A stretch of 64,000 bases of DNA from Paralichthys olivaceus (taxonomy: Eukaryota > Chordata > Actinopteri > Pleuronectiformes > Paralichthyidae), in assembly GCF_024713975.1 (NCBI RefSeq), contig NC_091102.1, positions 24,153,001-24,217,000 of the forward strand. The letters run 5' to 3'. Positions 1 to 10,700 of the stretch are shown here, piece by piece; position 1 is the first letter of the stretch, and every line of letters starts with the position of its first letter. The notes under the pieces were generated by a model. It ran no database searches. It was not told the DNA's origin and was given only the letters and a program-made list of their open reading frames with translations. The position numbers and the translations under genes are program-made.

Positions 1-2488
1 ACGGGACAACCGACAGTTAAACCAGCAGTCCGACCGACAGAGAGGCCAGCAGTTCAACCAGCAGCCTGACAGACAAGTCGGTCGATGGTATCAGCACCAC
101 AGCACCTTCAACTCCACCAAGCCCAGTTTGACGGAGGAACAGCTTGAAAAGAAGTCCAGCGCCATCATCAAGGAGTACCTGAACATCAATGACATGAAGG
201 TACGCTGATGAGCAGTTGTTAGAAGAATGAAATGATACCTTTAGCACCACTTTCCTTGACAGTTCCTTACCTCATTTCCTGTGGCTGCTTCACAATAAAA
301 GTCGCTGTGTAGTTTGCTGGGTGAACAGTTTTAATGTGAAGCGGTAGCAGCACTTTGACTTCTCGCAGTAATAGTTACAGTTATGACCGTTACACTGAAG
401 TTTCTGTAAACATCATCATTTATCTCTGTCTGTGTTATGTCCCTCACTGTCCCAACAGGAGGCGCTGCAGTGTGTGCAAGAGTTGAAGAGCACTCAGCTG
501 CTATTCCTTTTTGTGAGAAAAGGGCTGGAGTACACGCTGGACCGCAACGCCACCACCAGGGAGCGCATGGGCCTGCTGCTGCACCAGCTCATAAAGAGTG
601 GCATCCTCCCACCTGAGCAGTACTGTAAAGGGTCAGTGTTGAGTTCCACAGAGGTTTCACAAAAACAAAACCAGCCAAATGCTAATTCAGTTGGAAAATC
701 TTCTTTTTGTCATCTTATTAAAAACCTTCAACTAGTTTTTTTTGTTTTGTTTTGTTAAATCTTCAAATACATATTGAGATGTGTGCTCTCTGTTTGTTCA
801 GGCTTCAGGGAATCATCGAGGAAACTGAGGACCTGGCAATAGATATCCCCAAAATCTGGCTGTACCTGTCAGAGCTGCTCACTCCCATGCTCCTTGAAGG
901 TGGGATCCCAATGGGAGTGCTTTTCAGGTAAGTAGCCAAAATAGAGAAGGAAAGTTTTTAATTTCTCATTCATTCACTGTTAATTTGTTCCTTGGTTTTG
1001 TCTCCAGGGAGATTTCAAAGCCTCTGATCCCTCTGGGAACAGCTGGAGTCCTGCTGGTTCACATCCTCAATGGACTGTGCAAAGCAATGGTGAGAACTGT
1101 CTCCATATGTGTCTCCTTATGTCCATTGTCTAGATTCTATGTAATATAATGATCAGTGGATGTGTTTATGAATCAGTCAGTAACTATGTGTATCTTCTCA
1201 TCAGAGCCGTGAGAAGGCAGGTATAATGTGGAAGGAGGCCGGCCTCCGGTGGAAAGACTTCCTGCCCGAGGATGAAGACGTCCACAAGTTTGTGACAGAA
1301 AAGGTGAGAGGTCACTCTCTAGCTTCATCACCAACTGAAAGATGATCTGAAATTTCAACTATGCTTTTGAGATATTAACAGGTTTAGAAACTAGTACGAG
1401 TGAAAGTGGAATATTGGAGGAAACGTCAGTTCCTTTGAAACAAAAATAGAGAAGAAACTGAAGATGGGTCATGATTTAAACTCTGTGCCATCTTCTTTAT
1501 GGTCAACTCAAAGTTGACAGTTAGGTTTTGTTAAATATGGTGAATTACAAGTGGGGGGAGTGGAGGAACCAGGAGGTGCAAGACATGTTAAACATTATGC
1601 CTCTGTCTATAGAATGTGGAGTTCACTCTGGACAAGGAGACGAAGGAGAGTCAGAAGAAGAAGCTGAGCTCTGCAGAGCAGAAAAAGGAGCTGGACACAC
1701 TGATTCAGGACAAGGCCGACAACCACACCATCGCTGATTGGATTGAGGTTTGTTCCTCCAGTTCAAATTCAATCTACAATCTGTTGTTGTTCTGGCTGAA
1801 TGTTTCCTCTGCATGAGAGGACTGCAGCTGTTTTCTACATGTTTGTTAATAAACATGTTTGTGTGTAGAACAACCTGGATGAGCAGCAGACCTCCTCCAA
1901 CACGTTCATCAGAACTCTGACGACCTGCATCTGCCAGTCAACAATCATCTGTAAGTCAAGTTCTTCACTTTCCTTATGAGAGAATATGGATAACAGACTA
2001 AATATGATGAGGTGATGGTCCTGTCAGTGTTTAATGAAGCTTTCCTTTCTTTTACCTCAGCTGATGAAAACTACTACATTGTGGACCACGATCTGATGAG
2101 ACAGCGAGCCACACTGCTGAAGAAATACCTGCATGATGAGGAGAAGCAGCTGCAGGCTCTCTCTGCCCTGCAGGTCCTGATGGTGCAGATGGATCACCCT
2201 AGCCGTGAGTCTCATTACTCATATATATATTTTACTTTCAGACACCATGAATCTGTTTCTGTGCACAATGATTCTAATTGTTTGAAATATCTTGTCGTCC
2301 TCCCTCCATCAGAGCTGCTGCGGATGTTCTTTGACTGTCTTTATGACTTCGACGTGATCACGATCAGGACGTACTACAAGTGGGAGTTAAACAAGAACCC
2401 CGGCGAGCAGCAAGGCAAAGACGTGGCCCTCCAGTCTGTTACTAACTTCTTCGCGTGGCTCCATGACTTGAAGGCTGCCAATCGCTGA
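1..2488 (+). CDS. eIF4G-like protein, copy A (5' end outside window)
   Basis: 3' part of a shortened eIF4G-type translation initiation factor. Coding exons read from splice sites and homology: 1-199 (end of linker repeat and start of MA3), 459-631, 802-927, 1008-1089, 1205-1303, 1613-1747, 1869-1950, 2061-2204, 2313-2488. All introns are GT-AG. The exons give an uninterrupted MA3 domain ([11 protein letters not shown]..., in the first three exons) and a W2/HEAT domain ending [13 protein letters not shown]. Both match eIF4G1/3, where MA3 binds eIF4A and the W2 region binds eIF4A/MNK kinases. The acidic tail that follows W2 in eIF4G1 is absent, so MNK docking may be lost (inference). Differences from B and C include LDKETKES (B and C: LGKETKES) and HTIADWIE (B and C: HTISDWIE). 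The stop codon TGA (2486-2488) lies in the target-site duplication of the hAT insertion that follows. Family call firm; function of this paralogue unknown. Confidence 0.9.
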
Positions 2489-2492
2489 AACT

Positions 2493-3304
2493 TAGGACTG
2501 AACGATTAATAGAAATTTGACCACGATTTCGGCCTCTCACGCTCATAATCGAAGAAAAACGATTAATGTGCCGCCGCGCTGCCTGTATGCAAATTACTGC
2601 GCTGTAAAGCAGAGTGAAGGCACCCGCTGCAGCAGTGAGTTTGTGGATCGATTGTGGAAAGAGCGATTGACAACATGGCAGAAAAGCAGCCCGAGCCTTT
2701 AGTTGAAAAGAAAAGTAGGGCAAGCTCGGTCATTTGGAGACATTTTGGCTTCAAATCGTTGGACGTAGAGCAGAAGGAGATTGTTTGCAAAGTTTGTTAC
2801 GCCGTCGTGTCTGCACCCCAGGGCAACACGACAAATATGTTTAACCATTTAAAGTTCAGCTATAAAGTGGTCTATGACAAAGTACTGACAGAGCAAAAGA
2901 CCCAAAAAAGTGCAAGAGCTTCAACTTCAGCCACCGCCACCGCAACACAGTCCTCCATTGAGGACACTCTTTCCAATGCCGCTCCATATCTCACCGGCTC
3001 CCGGCTGCAGCGAGAGATAACGGAGGCGGTGACGTTCATGCTAGCGAAGGACATGTGCCCCATCAGCACAGTTTGCAACCCAGGGTTCAAAACACTGGTG
3101 AAGACGATGGACAAGCGGTATGTGTTGCCATCCCGCAAACACTTCAGCAGAGTGGCACTGCCTGCTTTGTATGATAAATGTCGCGCTGAAGTTGAAAAAG
3201 ATATCTCCACTGCCAATCAACAAATAATCGTGTTTATTAATCGTGATTTCAATAGGAATCAAAATAATCGGGATTATTGTTTTTCCCATAATCGTCCAGC
3301 CCTA
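2493..3304 (+). mobile_element. hAT-type non-autonomous DNA transposon (812 bp) after copy A
   Basis: Terminal inverted repeats are visible: the left end TAGGACTGAACGATTA mirrors the right end TAATCGTCCAGCCCTA. An 8-bp duplication flanks it, ctgaaact (2485-2492) and ctaaaact (3305-3312, one mismatch), which is the hAT hallmark length. Inside, a plus-strand frame from 2654 encodes about 190 residues of element-derived protein. It begins with a BED-type zinc finger (W-R-H-F-G-F near residue 28, C-K-V-C near residue 45, N-H-L near residue 64) as in hAT/ZBED transposases. The final zinc-binding His of the finger is not seen (NHLKFSYK), and the catalytic RNase-H-like domain is missing, so this is an internally deleted, non-autonomous copy. 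The same insertion sits at the same base in copies B and C, so it predates the duplications. Confidence 0.88.
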
Positions 3305-3387
3305 CTAAAACTGACATCAAATTCTTATTTCCATCTTTTTCATCCATTCCTTCTCTTTTTCCCTGTGAACTGTCAGCAGAGGGTTCA

Positions 3388-3420
3388 CTATCTATCTATC
3401 TATCTATCTATTTTTTTTTT
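3388..3420 (+). repeat. TCTA tetranucleotide microsatellite plus T-run
   Basis: (CTAT)n for about six units followed by about ten T, in the 3' untranslated region downstream of the hAT insertion. The same microsatellite is at about 13793-13826 and 56101-56135. Confidence 0.85.
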
Positions 3421-3439
3421 ATGACAAATGGGAAATAAG

Positions 3440-3445
3440 AATAAA
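3440..3445 (+). promoter_or_regulatory. Candidate poly(A) signal of copy A
   Basis: AATAAA about 130 bp past the end of the hAT insertion and about 950 bp past the stop codon. It is the first canonical hexamer after the gene. If used, the whole hAT element is transcribed as 3' UTR. Conserved at 13845 and 56154. Confidence 0.45.
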
Positions 3446-3498
3446 AGATGATGAACACATGCCTGAGTTAGTGTTTGCCTCTGATCCAGTTTCCTTTA

Positions 3499-3640
3499 TT
3501 CAAGATTCAAGATTCAAAGATTTTATTGTCAAATACACAGAGAACACACGTTTCCCTATGAATTGAAATTCTTGTGCTGTCCTTTCTGGAATACCGACCA
3601 AATTTACATAAAAATTCAATAAGGCTATGAACATGTTAAA
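3499..3640. repeat. Interspersed retroposon tail with (TTCAAGA)n
   Basis: Short tandem TTCAAGA motifs followed by TTTATTGTC and AAATTCTTGTGCTGTCC, a pattern familiar from 3' ends of teleost L2-like LINEs or SINEs, here probably minus-strand. Family not assigned. Equivalent copies at about 13904-14045 and 56213-56354. Confidence 0.45.
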
Positions 3641-3774
3641 AATAAGGCAGAAACAAGGCGAATGAGGTGAATAAGGTGAGGATTGTGCAAAACACTTCTC
3701 TCTGTCCCTCTGCCCCCCCACATTCATTTATTTATTTTAATACATGTCAATGACTATTTCACTTTGTCCTCCCA

Positions 3775-3810
3775 TAGTCTCTCTCTCTCTCTCTTTTTCT
3801 CTATCTCATT
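3775..3810 (+). repeat. Pyrimidine-rich (TC)n tract
   Basis: CTCTCTCTCTCTCTC followed by TTTTTCTCTATCTC. A simple repeat, also in the B and C flanks (about 14180 and 56490). No coding signal around it. Confidence 0.7.
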
Positions 3811-4034
3811 TCAGATATCTCTCACCCCGGAACTTCAGGACAACAACTTTTACCATTATTACTATTTTTAATTACAATATTTCAGTAATTAATTATTATA
3901 TAAATTGTGCCTGTTATCACTAATAAATAATAGTCTTTACACTGTTGTTTACATTTTAACTAGTCAGATCTGATCACATCTATCACTCTCTCTTCTCTCC
4001 CCACTTTTCCATCCATCTCTCCTCTCCTTTTTCT

Positions 4035-4215
4035 TTGCTACCGGTCGAGGCAGATAAGCGCCCACACTGAGTCTGGTTCTAGAGGTTTCTCCCTGTTGAT
4101 GAGGGAGTTTTTCCCTTCACAGTCTCAGAGTGCTGCTCATTGTTGAACTGTTGGTTTCTCTATTTAACCATGTCAGGATGTAGATGTTTTAATAGTTGGC
4201 CAGACTTAAAGGTGG
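4035..4215 (+). repeat. LINE 3'-end fragment (L2/Rex-like teleost repeat)
   Basis: Contains the characteristic teleost block ...GAGTCTGGTTCTAGAGG...GGGAGTTTTTCCCTTCACAGTCTCAGAGTGCTGCTCATTG.... The same family occurs inverted at about 19011-19185. Its 3' side is interrupted by the solo LTR that starts at 4216. In the B flank (about 14445-14608) a short piece around CCCTGTTGATGAGG is deleted. The C flank (about 56753-56929) keeps it. Confidence 0.6.
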
Positions 4216-4670
4216 TGTTACGGTTTTGTTGTGGCTGGACCCGGAAGCAGACACAGAGAGGAACAGTTTGTGAAATTAGTTTTTTTTTTTTTTAATGAAA
4301 AGCTTGTGGCAGGCAGGCAACAGGCTGAAGGCTGGCTGAGGGTGAGCAGGAGCGAGGGCATGCGGGTTGAGCTCTGGCGATCCTGAGGCAGGGGAAAAAA
4401 CAAAGTGAGTCACATGTACAAAAAACAAGCGAGGAGGTTCTTTTTCTAAGAAACACTACGAGTGAAGCTGAGAGTGTGAACCACAGGAGTGACTGTAACA
4501 ACCTGGCAAGGAGTGGAGGAGAGACCTGGGTATTTGTAGCGCTGGTGATGAGGATGATTGAAGCCAGGTGTAGAACTCATGCCAGGAGTAGAGACCACAC
4601 CCACGCACACCCGAGGAGGAAAAGGAGGAGGGACATGGAAAACACCATGGAAACGGCACAAGCCATGACA
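4216..4670 (-). mobile_element. Solo LTR (455 bp) with 5-bp target duplication, flank of A
   Basis: Starts TGTTACGG and ends CCATGACA, giving the TG...CA ends of an LTR. It is flanked by identical 5-bp repeats ggtgg (4211-4215 and 4671-4675). No internal retroviral or retrotransposon coding region remains, so it is best read as a solo LTR left by recombination. Orientation is uncertain: the poly-T tract near the left end suggests minus. Orthologous copies with the same target duplication lie at 14609-15070 and 56930-57385, so it was present before the gene array expanded. Spurious open frames inside it were not annotated. Confidence 0.75.
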
Positions 4671-4675
4671 GGTGG

Positions 4676-7158
4676 AGTGAAAAGTCATCAGTTGTGGAGA
4701 GGAAGGGATGTGAGGAATAATGATGTATGGTTTTATGTAGTATCTCCAGGAAGACATTCAATGTGTTACACTTAGTTATTTATACAAAAAGTATAACAAC
4801 AAGTTGTATGACATTCAAAAAAGGGAGTGCTAGAAGGAGAACGTTGCCTGGATCCTTTCTCACCATCTCATAGCTGGCTACTGGAGGTCATGCCTGTTGG
4901 AATTAGTTTAAATCCCACTTCAGTGTGCCTGAGGAACATTTTTGCGAAACTCTCTGCATCATTTTGTGTAAAGAGTACAGAGGCATTTGTGTTTTATAGA
5001 ACTACCTGCAACATATATCCACTAAGAGCTCCTCTCTGAGTAGCATTCGTTAATAGGAGGGAAATGTTAATTTTCAAAGCTCGACTCCCACATGAAAAGG
5101 GATGATTTATTCTCTTTGCCTGCTCAGCCCGACAGTTACTGGGAGGGGACAGTATCTGCGAGTCTTCAAGGAAGAGAGATTCCTTTTGTGACTTTATCAT
5201 AGATTTACCGAAATGTGTGATGCCATGCTCCGGAGGTAGCACATTTGTTCTGTTTGCTTTATCTGTATTTCAGATGTGGCATCTTTGTTCTATAGAGGAA
5301 GGGCAGGTGGATTGATCTGCCAAGAGGGAGAAAAGAGGGAATGCAAAGTCCCTCAGCTGTTAGAGAAACAGATCCTAGATGTGGGAAGGTTGTAGAGGAA
5401 TGGGAATTTCTTTGATAGAAATGCTCGTACGCATTTTAGGACCTGGCACACATAATACTACAGTGGGTACACATTCAGACACACAGGAAGTTAGCATGCT
5501 TTGGATACAGGATTTTAAATCTTGTCCGGAGTATAGTACATTTTGGAATTCCATTTAAGTAACTGAATACCACCAATACATGCTGAAAACTTTAAGAAAT
5601 CAATATTTGAAATCACTTTTTACACACAAGTATGAGTCCATCCTTACAAATTGGTTTATGATCTCTAAAGGATAACGTTATTCATTCTAAACACGTGTAG
5701 ACATGTAGTGGAACCTGAAATTTCTGAGAGAGCTGCTAAAATGTAGCTTTGAGCTGCTAAAAAATGTTGATACACACATCTGAATCATCCTCAGTTAATA
5801 CTACGTGTTTAAAGCTACAGTGCTACGAACTTCAGTGTTTCCCCTCTGATTTGTTTTAGCAACAGGGACCAACCCCTCCAACTTATGAATAAACAAATAC
5901 ATAAACAAATAAATAGATAAATAATAAAATAAATCGTAATGTAATTATTTTGACACTCTACATATCAATGCACCAAGGCTTGTGTGCTGAAACACTCAGT
6001 AAGGTGGCCTTGCTTCCAGTGCAACCAGGCTCATTAATGAGAGATTTAGCTCCTCTGCTCTTTTCTAATCACTCACACGTACAATATGTATGCTCCTGGA
6101 TAAACGGGGCGTCAGATCTTCAGCAACAACAAAGTTAAACACTGTTTTATGTCATAATCTGCAGGAGGATTTTTTTTGGTGTGTGTGCGTGTCTGCCTGT
6201 CTGTCGCTCTTCACACACACAAAAGTTATTTAGTTCTTAATTGATGTTGAAGTGCATGCATGCAAAATGGTGGACTATCAAATTGTATAAATACTTCTCA
6301 TAAACTCTGGAGCGAATCAAACAAACACAAAGTAGGGTTCACTACTGTTCAGATCCTAATTACATCTAATTAGTGTTTATTGTAAATGTGTAAAGTGAGC
6401 ACAGGTCAGTGGGGGAGTGAGGAGGGAGGACATGCAGCACTGTGCAAGGATACAGGATTCATAAGGTGCGTCTGCTCTGATCCTGAAGCAGCAGCTGCAA
6501 GAATTTTGAGTGGAGGGGAAACCCTTGACTTGCTATGTAAGTAGGATCTCAGAACCTAAAGTGCAGACACATGACAAAGGCAGATAATATAAACGTGAGC
6601 TACTATGGCACTCAGTAAAGTGCATACCTGCCAAGGCCCATCAGTCCCCTTAAAGGTTCAGTGTGTACGATTTAGGTGAAAGGGATTTTTGGCAGAAATT
6701 GAATGTGAAATAATCCTTGTGATGTTTTCACTAGTGTGTTTCATCTAAATTGTATGAATTGTTGTTTTCTTTACCAGAGAATGAGCTCTTTATATTTAAA
6801 TACTTTATATTTACATGGAGGGGGGTCCTCTCTGTGGAGGCAGCCGTGTTTTTTACTGTCGTCCAAACTGGACAAACTAAAACCTTTTGAGTTTTCATGA
6901 CAACTGAAGTTCACCACAGGTTCTCTCTCATGTTTGGAAGGAGAGGGTGAGGTGAGGAGTATATAGCTGCAACATGACACTTCACCACCAGATGTCACTA
7001 AATTCTACACACTGAACCTTTAAATGCAACCCATGTAGATTTCAATTTTAATGAATGATCACAAGCTTACAACAGCATCTCAACTGATTCTACAAAAACA
7101 CAATATTCCATTCTTTCTTTTTTTGCAGTGTTCCCTATAAACATGAAATCAGGGCTTT
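4676..7158. other. Intergenic spacer between copies A and B
   Basis: No gene is supported here. The spacer is AT-rich and carries a TTAA-flanked MITE (6650-7023) and short simple repeats: AAATAAATA around 5885-5935 and GTGTGTGCGTGTCTG near 6178. The same spacer separates copies C and D (57391-59889) with only small indels. For example, about 38 bp present near 58437 is absent here, and about 10 bp near 6628 is absent there. The spacer is truncated after copy B. Confidence 0.8.
6650..7023. mobile_element. TTAA-flanked MITE (~374 bp), A-B spacer
   Basis: Left end TTAAAGGTTCAGTGTGTA and right end TACACACTGAACCTTTAA are near-perfect inverted repeats bounded by TTAA, as expected for a piggyBac-like or related MITE. 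No open frame of consequence. The orthologous copy is at 59383-59756. Confidence 0.75.
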
Positions 7159-7702
7159 ATATCACTCCTATAAAAATGTTGGATTGGAAAAGCTCACTTT
7201 TCTGTGTTATGACCAGCAGAGGATGACTCCAACAGTAGTTTCTGTAGAAGTCTATGAGAAAATGATTCTCACTTGATTCATAATGTCAGTAAACATAAGG
7301 AGTTTATGAGTTTATAAGGAGTTATCTCTAGTTTCATGTCTTCTTAAATACAATATGATGTTCATTGTATAAAATTGCGGTCCATCTACAGTCAACTGTG
7401 GCCGTGAGAGCTCAATGTGCTACAAATGTAGAAAACCATGCAAATAGAGAAAACACAATTCATCCATTTGACGACACATATGCTGCAAAAGGTCACAACA
7501 CAAGCAAATACAGAAACTCTTAATTTGCAAGTGTTTTCTTGATTTGCAGTACGTTGAGCCCTCAACCGCCATACAAATACATCATAAAGCACTACATTAA
7601 AGGAATTTTTAGGGTTTATTGCTTTATTTATAGTTTAGTATAGTTTATTGTAGTTTAACTGCCTATTGATCAAAGCATCCTGTCCTGCCTTTGATCTTGA
7701 CC

Positions 7703-7713
7703 CTATATATATA
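7703..7713 (+). promoter_or_regulatory. TATA box of eIF4G-like copy B
   Basis: CTATATATATA sits 70-80 bp upstream of the first ATG, followed by GGCGGCAAGAAG. The spacing leaves room for a start site near 7735 and a short 5' UTR. The block from about 7159 to the ATG is conserved upstream of C and D, so each copy carries its own promoter. Confidence 0.65.
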
Positions 7714-7783
7714 GGCGGCAAGAAGCATCTGCATCATATTTTCTGAAGGACCAACATAAAATATTCAACTTGAGACAGGAACC

Positions 7784-10700
7784 ATGTCAACTAGTACGAG
7801 ATTAGATAGTGAACCACGTCCCTCTGAGCAGATCCAGAGGAAAGTCATCCCCTGGAAAGTGACAGCAGACTTGAAGCTGCACAAGGCTGAGAACCCCTGG
7901 GAGTCTTCAGTGAGGACAGGTGTTTACAGCTGCGCAAAGCCAGAGAACGATCCAGAGCAGGTCAAGACCCAAGTGGTGTTCAAACTGTTCCGCGGCATCC
8001 TTAACAGAGTGACCCCCGAAAAGTTAGATATCCTGGTGAATCAGGTGACTGAACTCGACATCGACACCAAGGAGAGGCTGAGCGGAGTCGTAGAGCTCAC
8101 CTTCGAAAAGGCCATCTCAGAGCCAAGTTTTTCAAGGGTCTATGCCAAAATGTGCCAAAGCCTCAAGATGGTAAGTATGGCCTTTTGAATTCTTTGAAAT
8201 TAAGCCTGTGAATGTTTGTGTGTTGATATTTTAGCTTAGATAGTGACAAAAAGCCTTCAAGTGTGAGGAATTGGTTCAGAGAAGGAGCACAATATGTGTC
8301 TGTGATCTACTAATAAGGACACAATCACTTTAATATAATGATATGATAACCATGTCTGGTATATGTAACAGAAACGTGCTCCTGGATTGGTGTTTACCAT
8401 TCAAGTCCTAGTTTACACATACCTCTACCAGGCTGATGACATGAATTTAGTGCCATAGTTCTGGGCCAATGGTCAAAGTAATGGGATCGAGGAACTGAGA
8501 AGCCATTTGCACTACATAACCCGACCACACGTCCTCTCCTGTCCTGTTTTCTCTCTTTGCAGCTCACAGTCCACACCCCAGATGGACTGAAAGTCACTTT
8601 CAACAAGCTTCTGCTCCTACGTTGTCAAAAGGAGTTTGAGAAAGACAAAGATGACAATGAAATCCTGAAGAAGAAACAGGAGGAGCTGGAGGCTGCTTCA
8701 GGGGTACAGTAACGTATTAAGAACTACCAGTTGGGTTTTTCATTTATGCACAAAGGAAGTCATGGTGATTGAACTTGAGTGACTGATGGAGGGGATCCAA
8801 AGACAACCACATACTGTGAAAGCATTATGCAAAGATGCTACAGAATCTTATCTATATTTGGAAATGTCATGTTAAACATCTGGGTTTTAGAGATATAAAC
8901 TTAACTATCCCTCTGCTAAAGTTTCTTTTTCTTGATCCATAATTTTTTCAACATCTTTCCCTGACAGGACCAGGAGAAGAAGCAGCTCACTGAAGAGTTA
9001 GAGGAGATTAAATACAAGGCCAAAAGGGAGTCTGTGAGTAACCTGAAGTTCCTCGGTGAGCTGTACAAACTTAAAATGCTCACAGATGGCATCGCGTGCG
9101 ACTGCATTACCAAGCTGCTCAAGGACAATGATGAGGTGTCCCTGGAGTGCCTGTGCACCCTAGTGTCTGCCATCGGCAAGCAGCTAGAACTTGGGATAAG
9201 AAAGGTACAACACTCACAGTTACATATAGAGGAAGTGTGTGGTAGAGAGGAAATTAAGTTCACATGCATATTCATTACATGTATATTAGTTCTAATGAAT
9301 GTGTAGCTGGATTAAGTTTTAATTTGTGCTTGTCTTCAGACTCGTTTGGACGAGTGTTTTGATCAGATGAAGCAGATTGTAACGGTGAAGAGTACCAGCA
9401 ACAGGATCTGCTTCATGTTGCAGGATGTGCTTGAACTTCGACTTGTAAGTTACAGAAGCAACACAAACCACAGATTTACACAAGGATATGCACTGGCAAT
9501 CATGAGACAAATAAAGCAAAGTGCTTATGAATAGAACCAATCAGATCACAATGATTGATGCAAGTCCATCAGTGCTGAGACCTGCTTTCAAAATTGTTAT
9601 GCAAAGAAAATGAAAATGTCAGAACACATTCACTGATCCACTGTGTGGACCACTATCAGCAAAATCTGACAAAGAATGTATTAGTTCAGCAGAATCAACA
9701 GAGCATTGCACCATATTACTTGGAAATATGATTCTATGTCACATTGTGCTGATCATCCAACACTATCCTGTTTACTGAAGGATCAGTGGGTTTAATCATT
9801 TCTTACATTATTTGTCCTATCTTGTTCTCATTTATGTATTTTGTGTTCATGACTATAGGTATTATGTTGAATATGTTATCAGTCCCTTATTAATTAACAT
9901 TTTATTTACATTTCACATAACTCATTTTCTTATTTCGGCTCTTCTAAGAAAGTATATATTTTCTGACGTCTAATATTCCTTGTTTGGGTCGATCTTGTCA
10001 AAAGTGGAACTGTTAGTAAAATATTTATCATTAATTACCTGTGTCCTGCACTCTCCATCTCTCTCCCTTCCACCCATTACAGAACAAGTGGGTTCCCCGG
10101 CACAAGGACCAGGGCCCCAAGACCATTGGCGAGATCCGCAAAGAGGCTAATCTGGAGGGCCAGCGGTTCAACCAGCAGCCCCACCGACGAGACAACCGAT
10201 GGTTCAACCAGCAGCCTGACCGACGGGACAATCAACGGTTCAACCAGCAGCCTGACCGACGGGACAATCAACGGTTCAACCAGCAGCCTGACCGACGGGA
10301 CAATCAACGGTTCAACCAGCAGCCTGACCGACGGGACAATCAACGGTTCAACCAGCAGCCTGACCGACGGGACAACAGACAGTTCAATCAGCAGTCTGAT
10401 GGACGGGACAACCGACAGTTAAACCAGCAGTCCGACCGACAGAAAGGCCAGCAGTTCAACCAGCAGCCTGACAGACAAGTCGGTCGATGGTATCAGCACC
10501 ACAGCACCTTCAACTCCACCAAGCCCAGTTTGACGGAGGAACAGCTTGAAAAGAAGTCCAGCGCCATCATCAAGGAGTACCTGAACATCAATGACATGAA
10601 GGTACGCTGATGAGCAGTTGTTAGAAGAATGAAATGATACCTTTAGCACCACTTTCCTTTCCTTGACAGTTCCTTACCTCACTCATTTCCTGTGGCTTCT

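Noticed and set aside
4446..4757. Proline/serine/histidine-rich frames in the solo LTR (also 14834-15238 and 57161-57403)
   Set aside because: Compositional artefacts in a GC/GA-rich LTR; they change frame between the three copies and end in unrelated sequence.
7392..7592. Minus-strand open frame upstream of copy B (repeated upstream of C and D)
   Set aside because: Lies in the duplicated promoter region, has no recognisable domain, and is conserved only because the block is duplicated.
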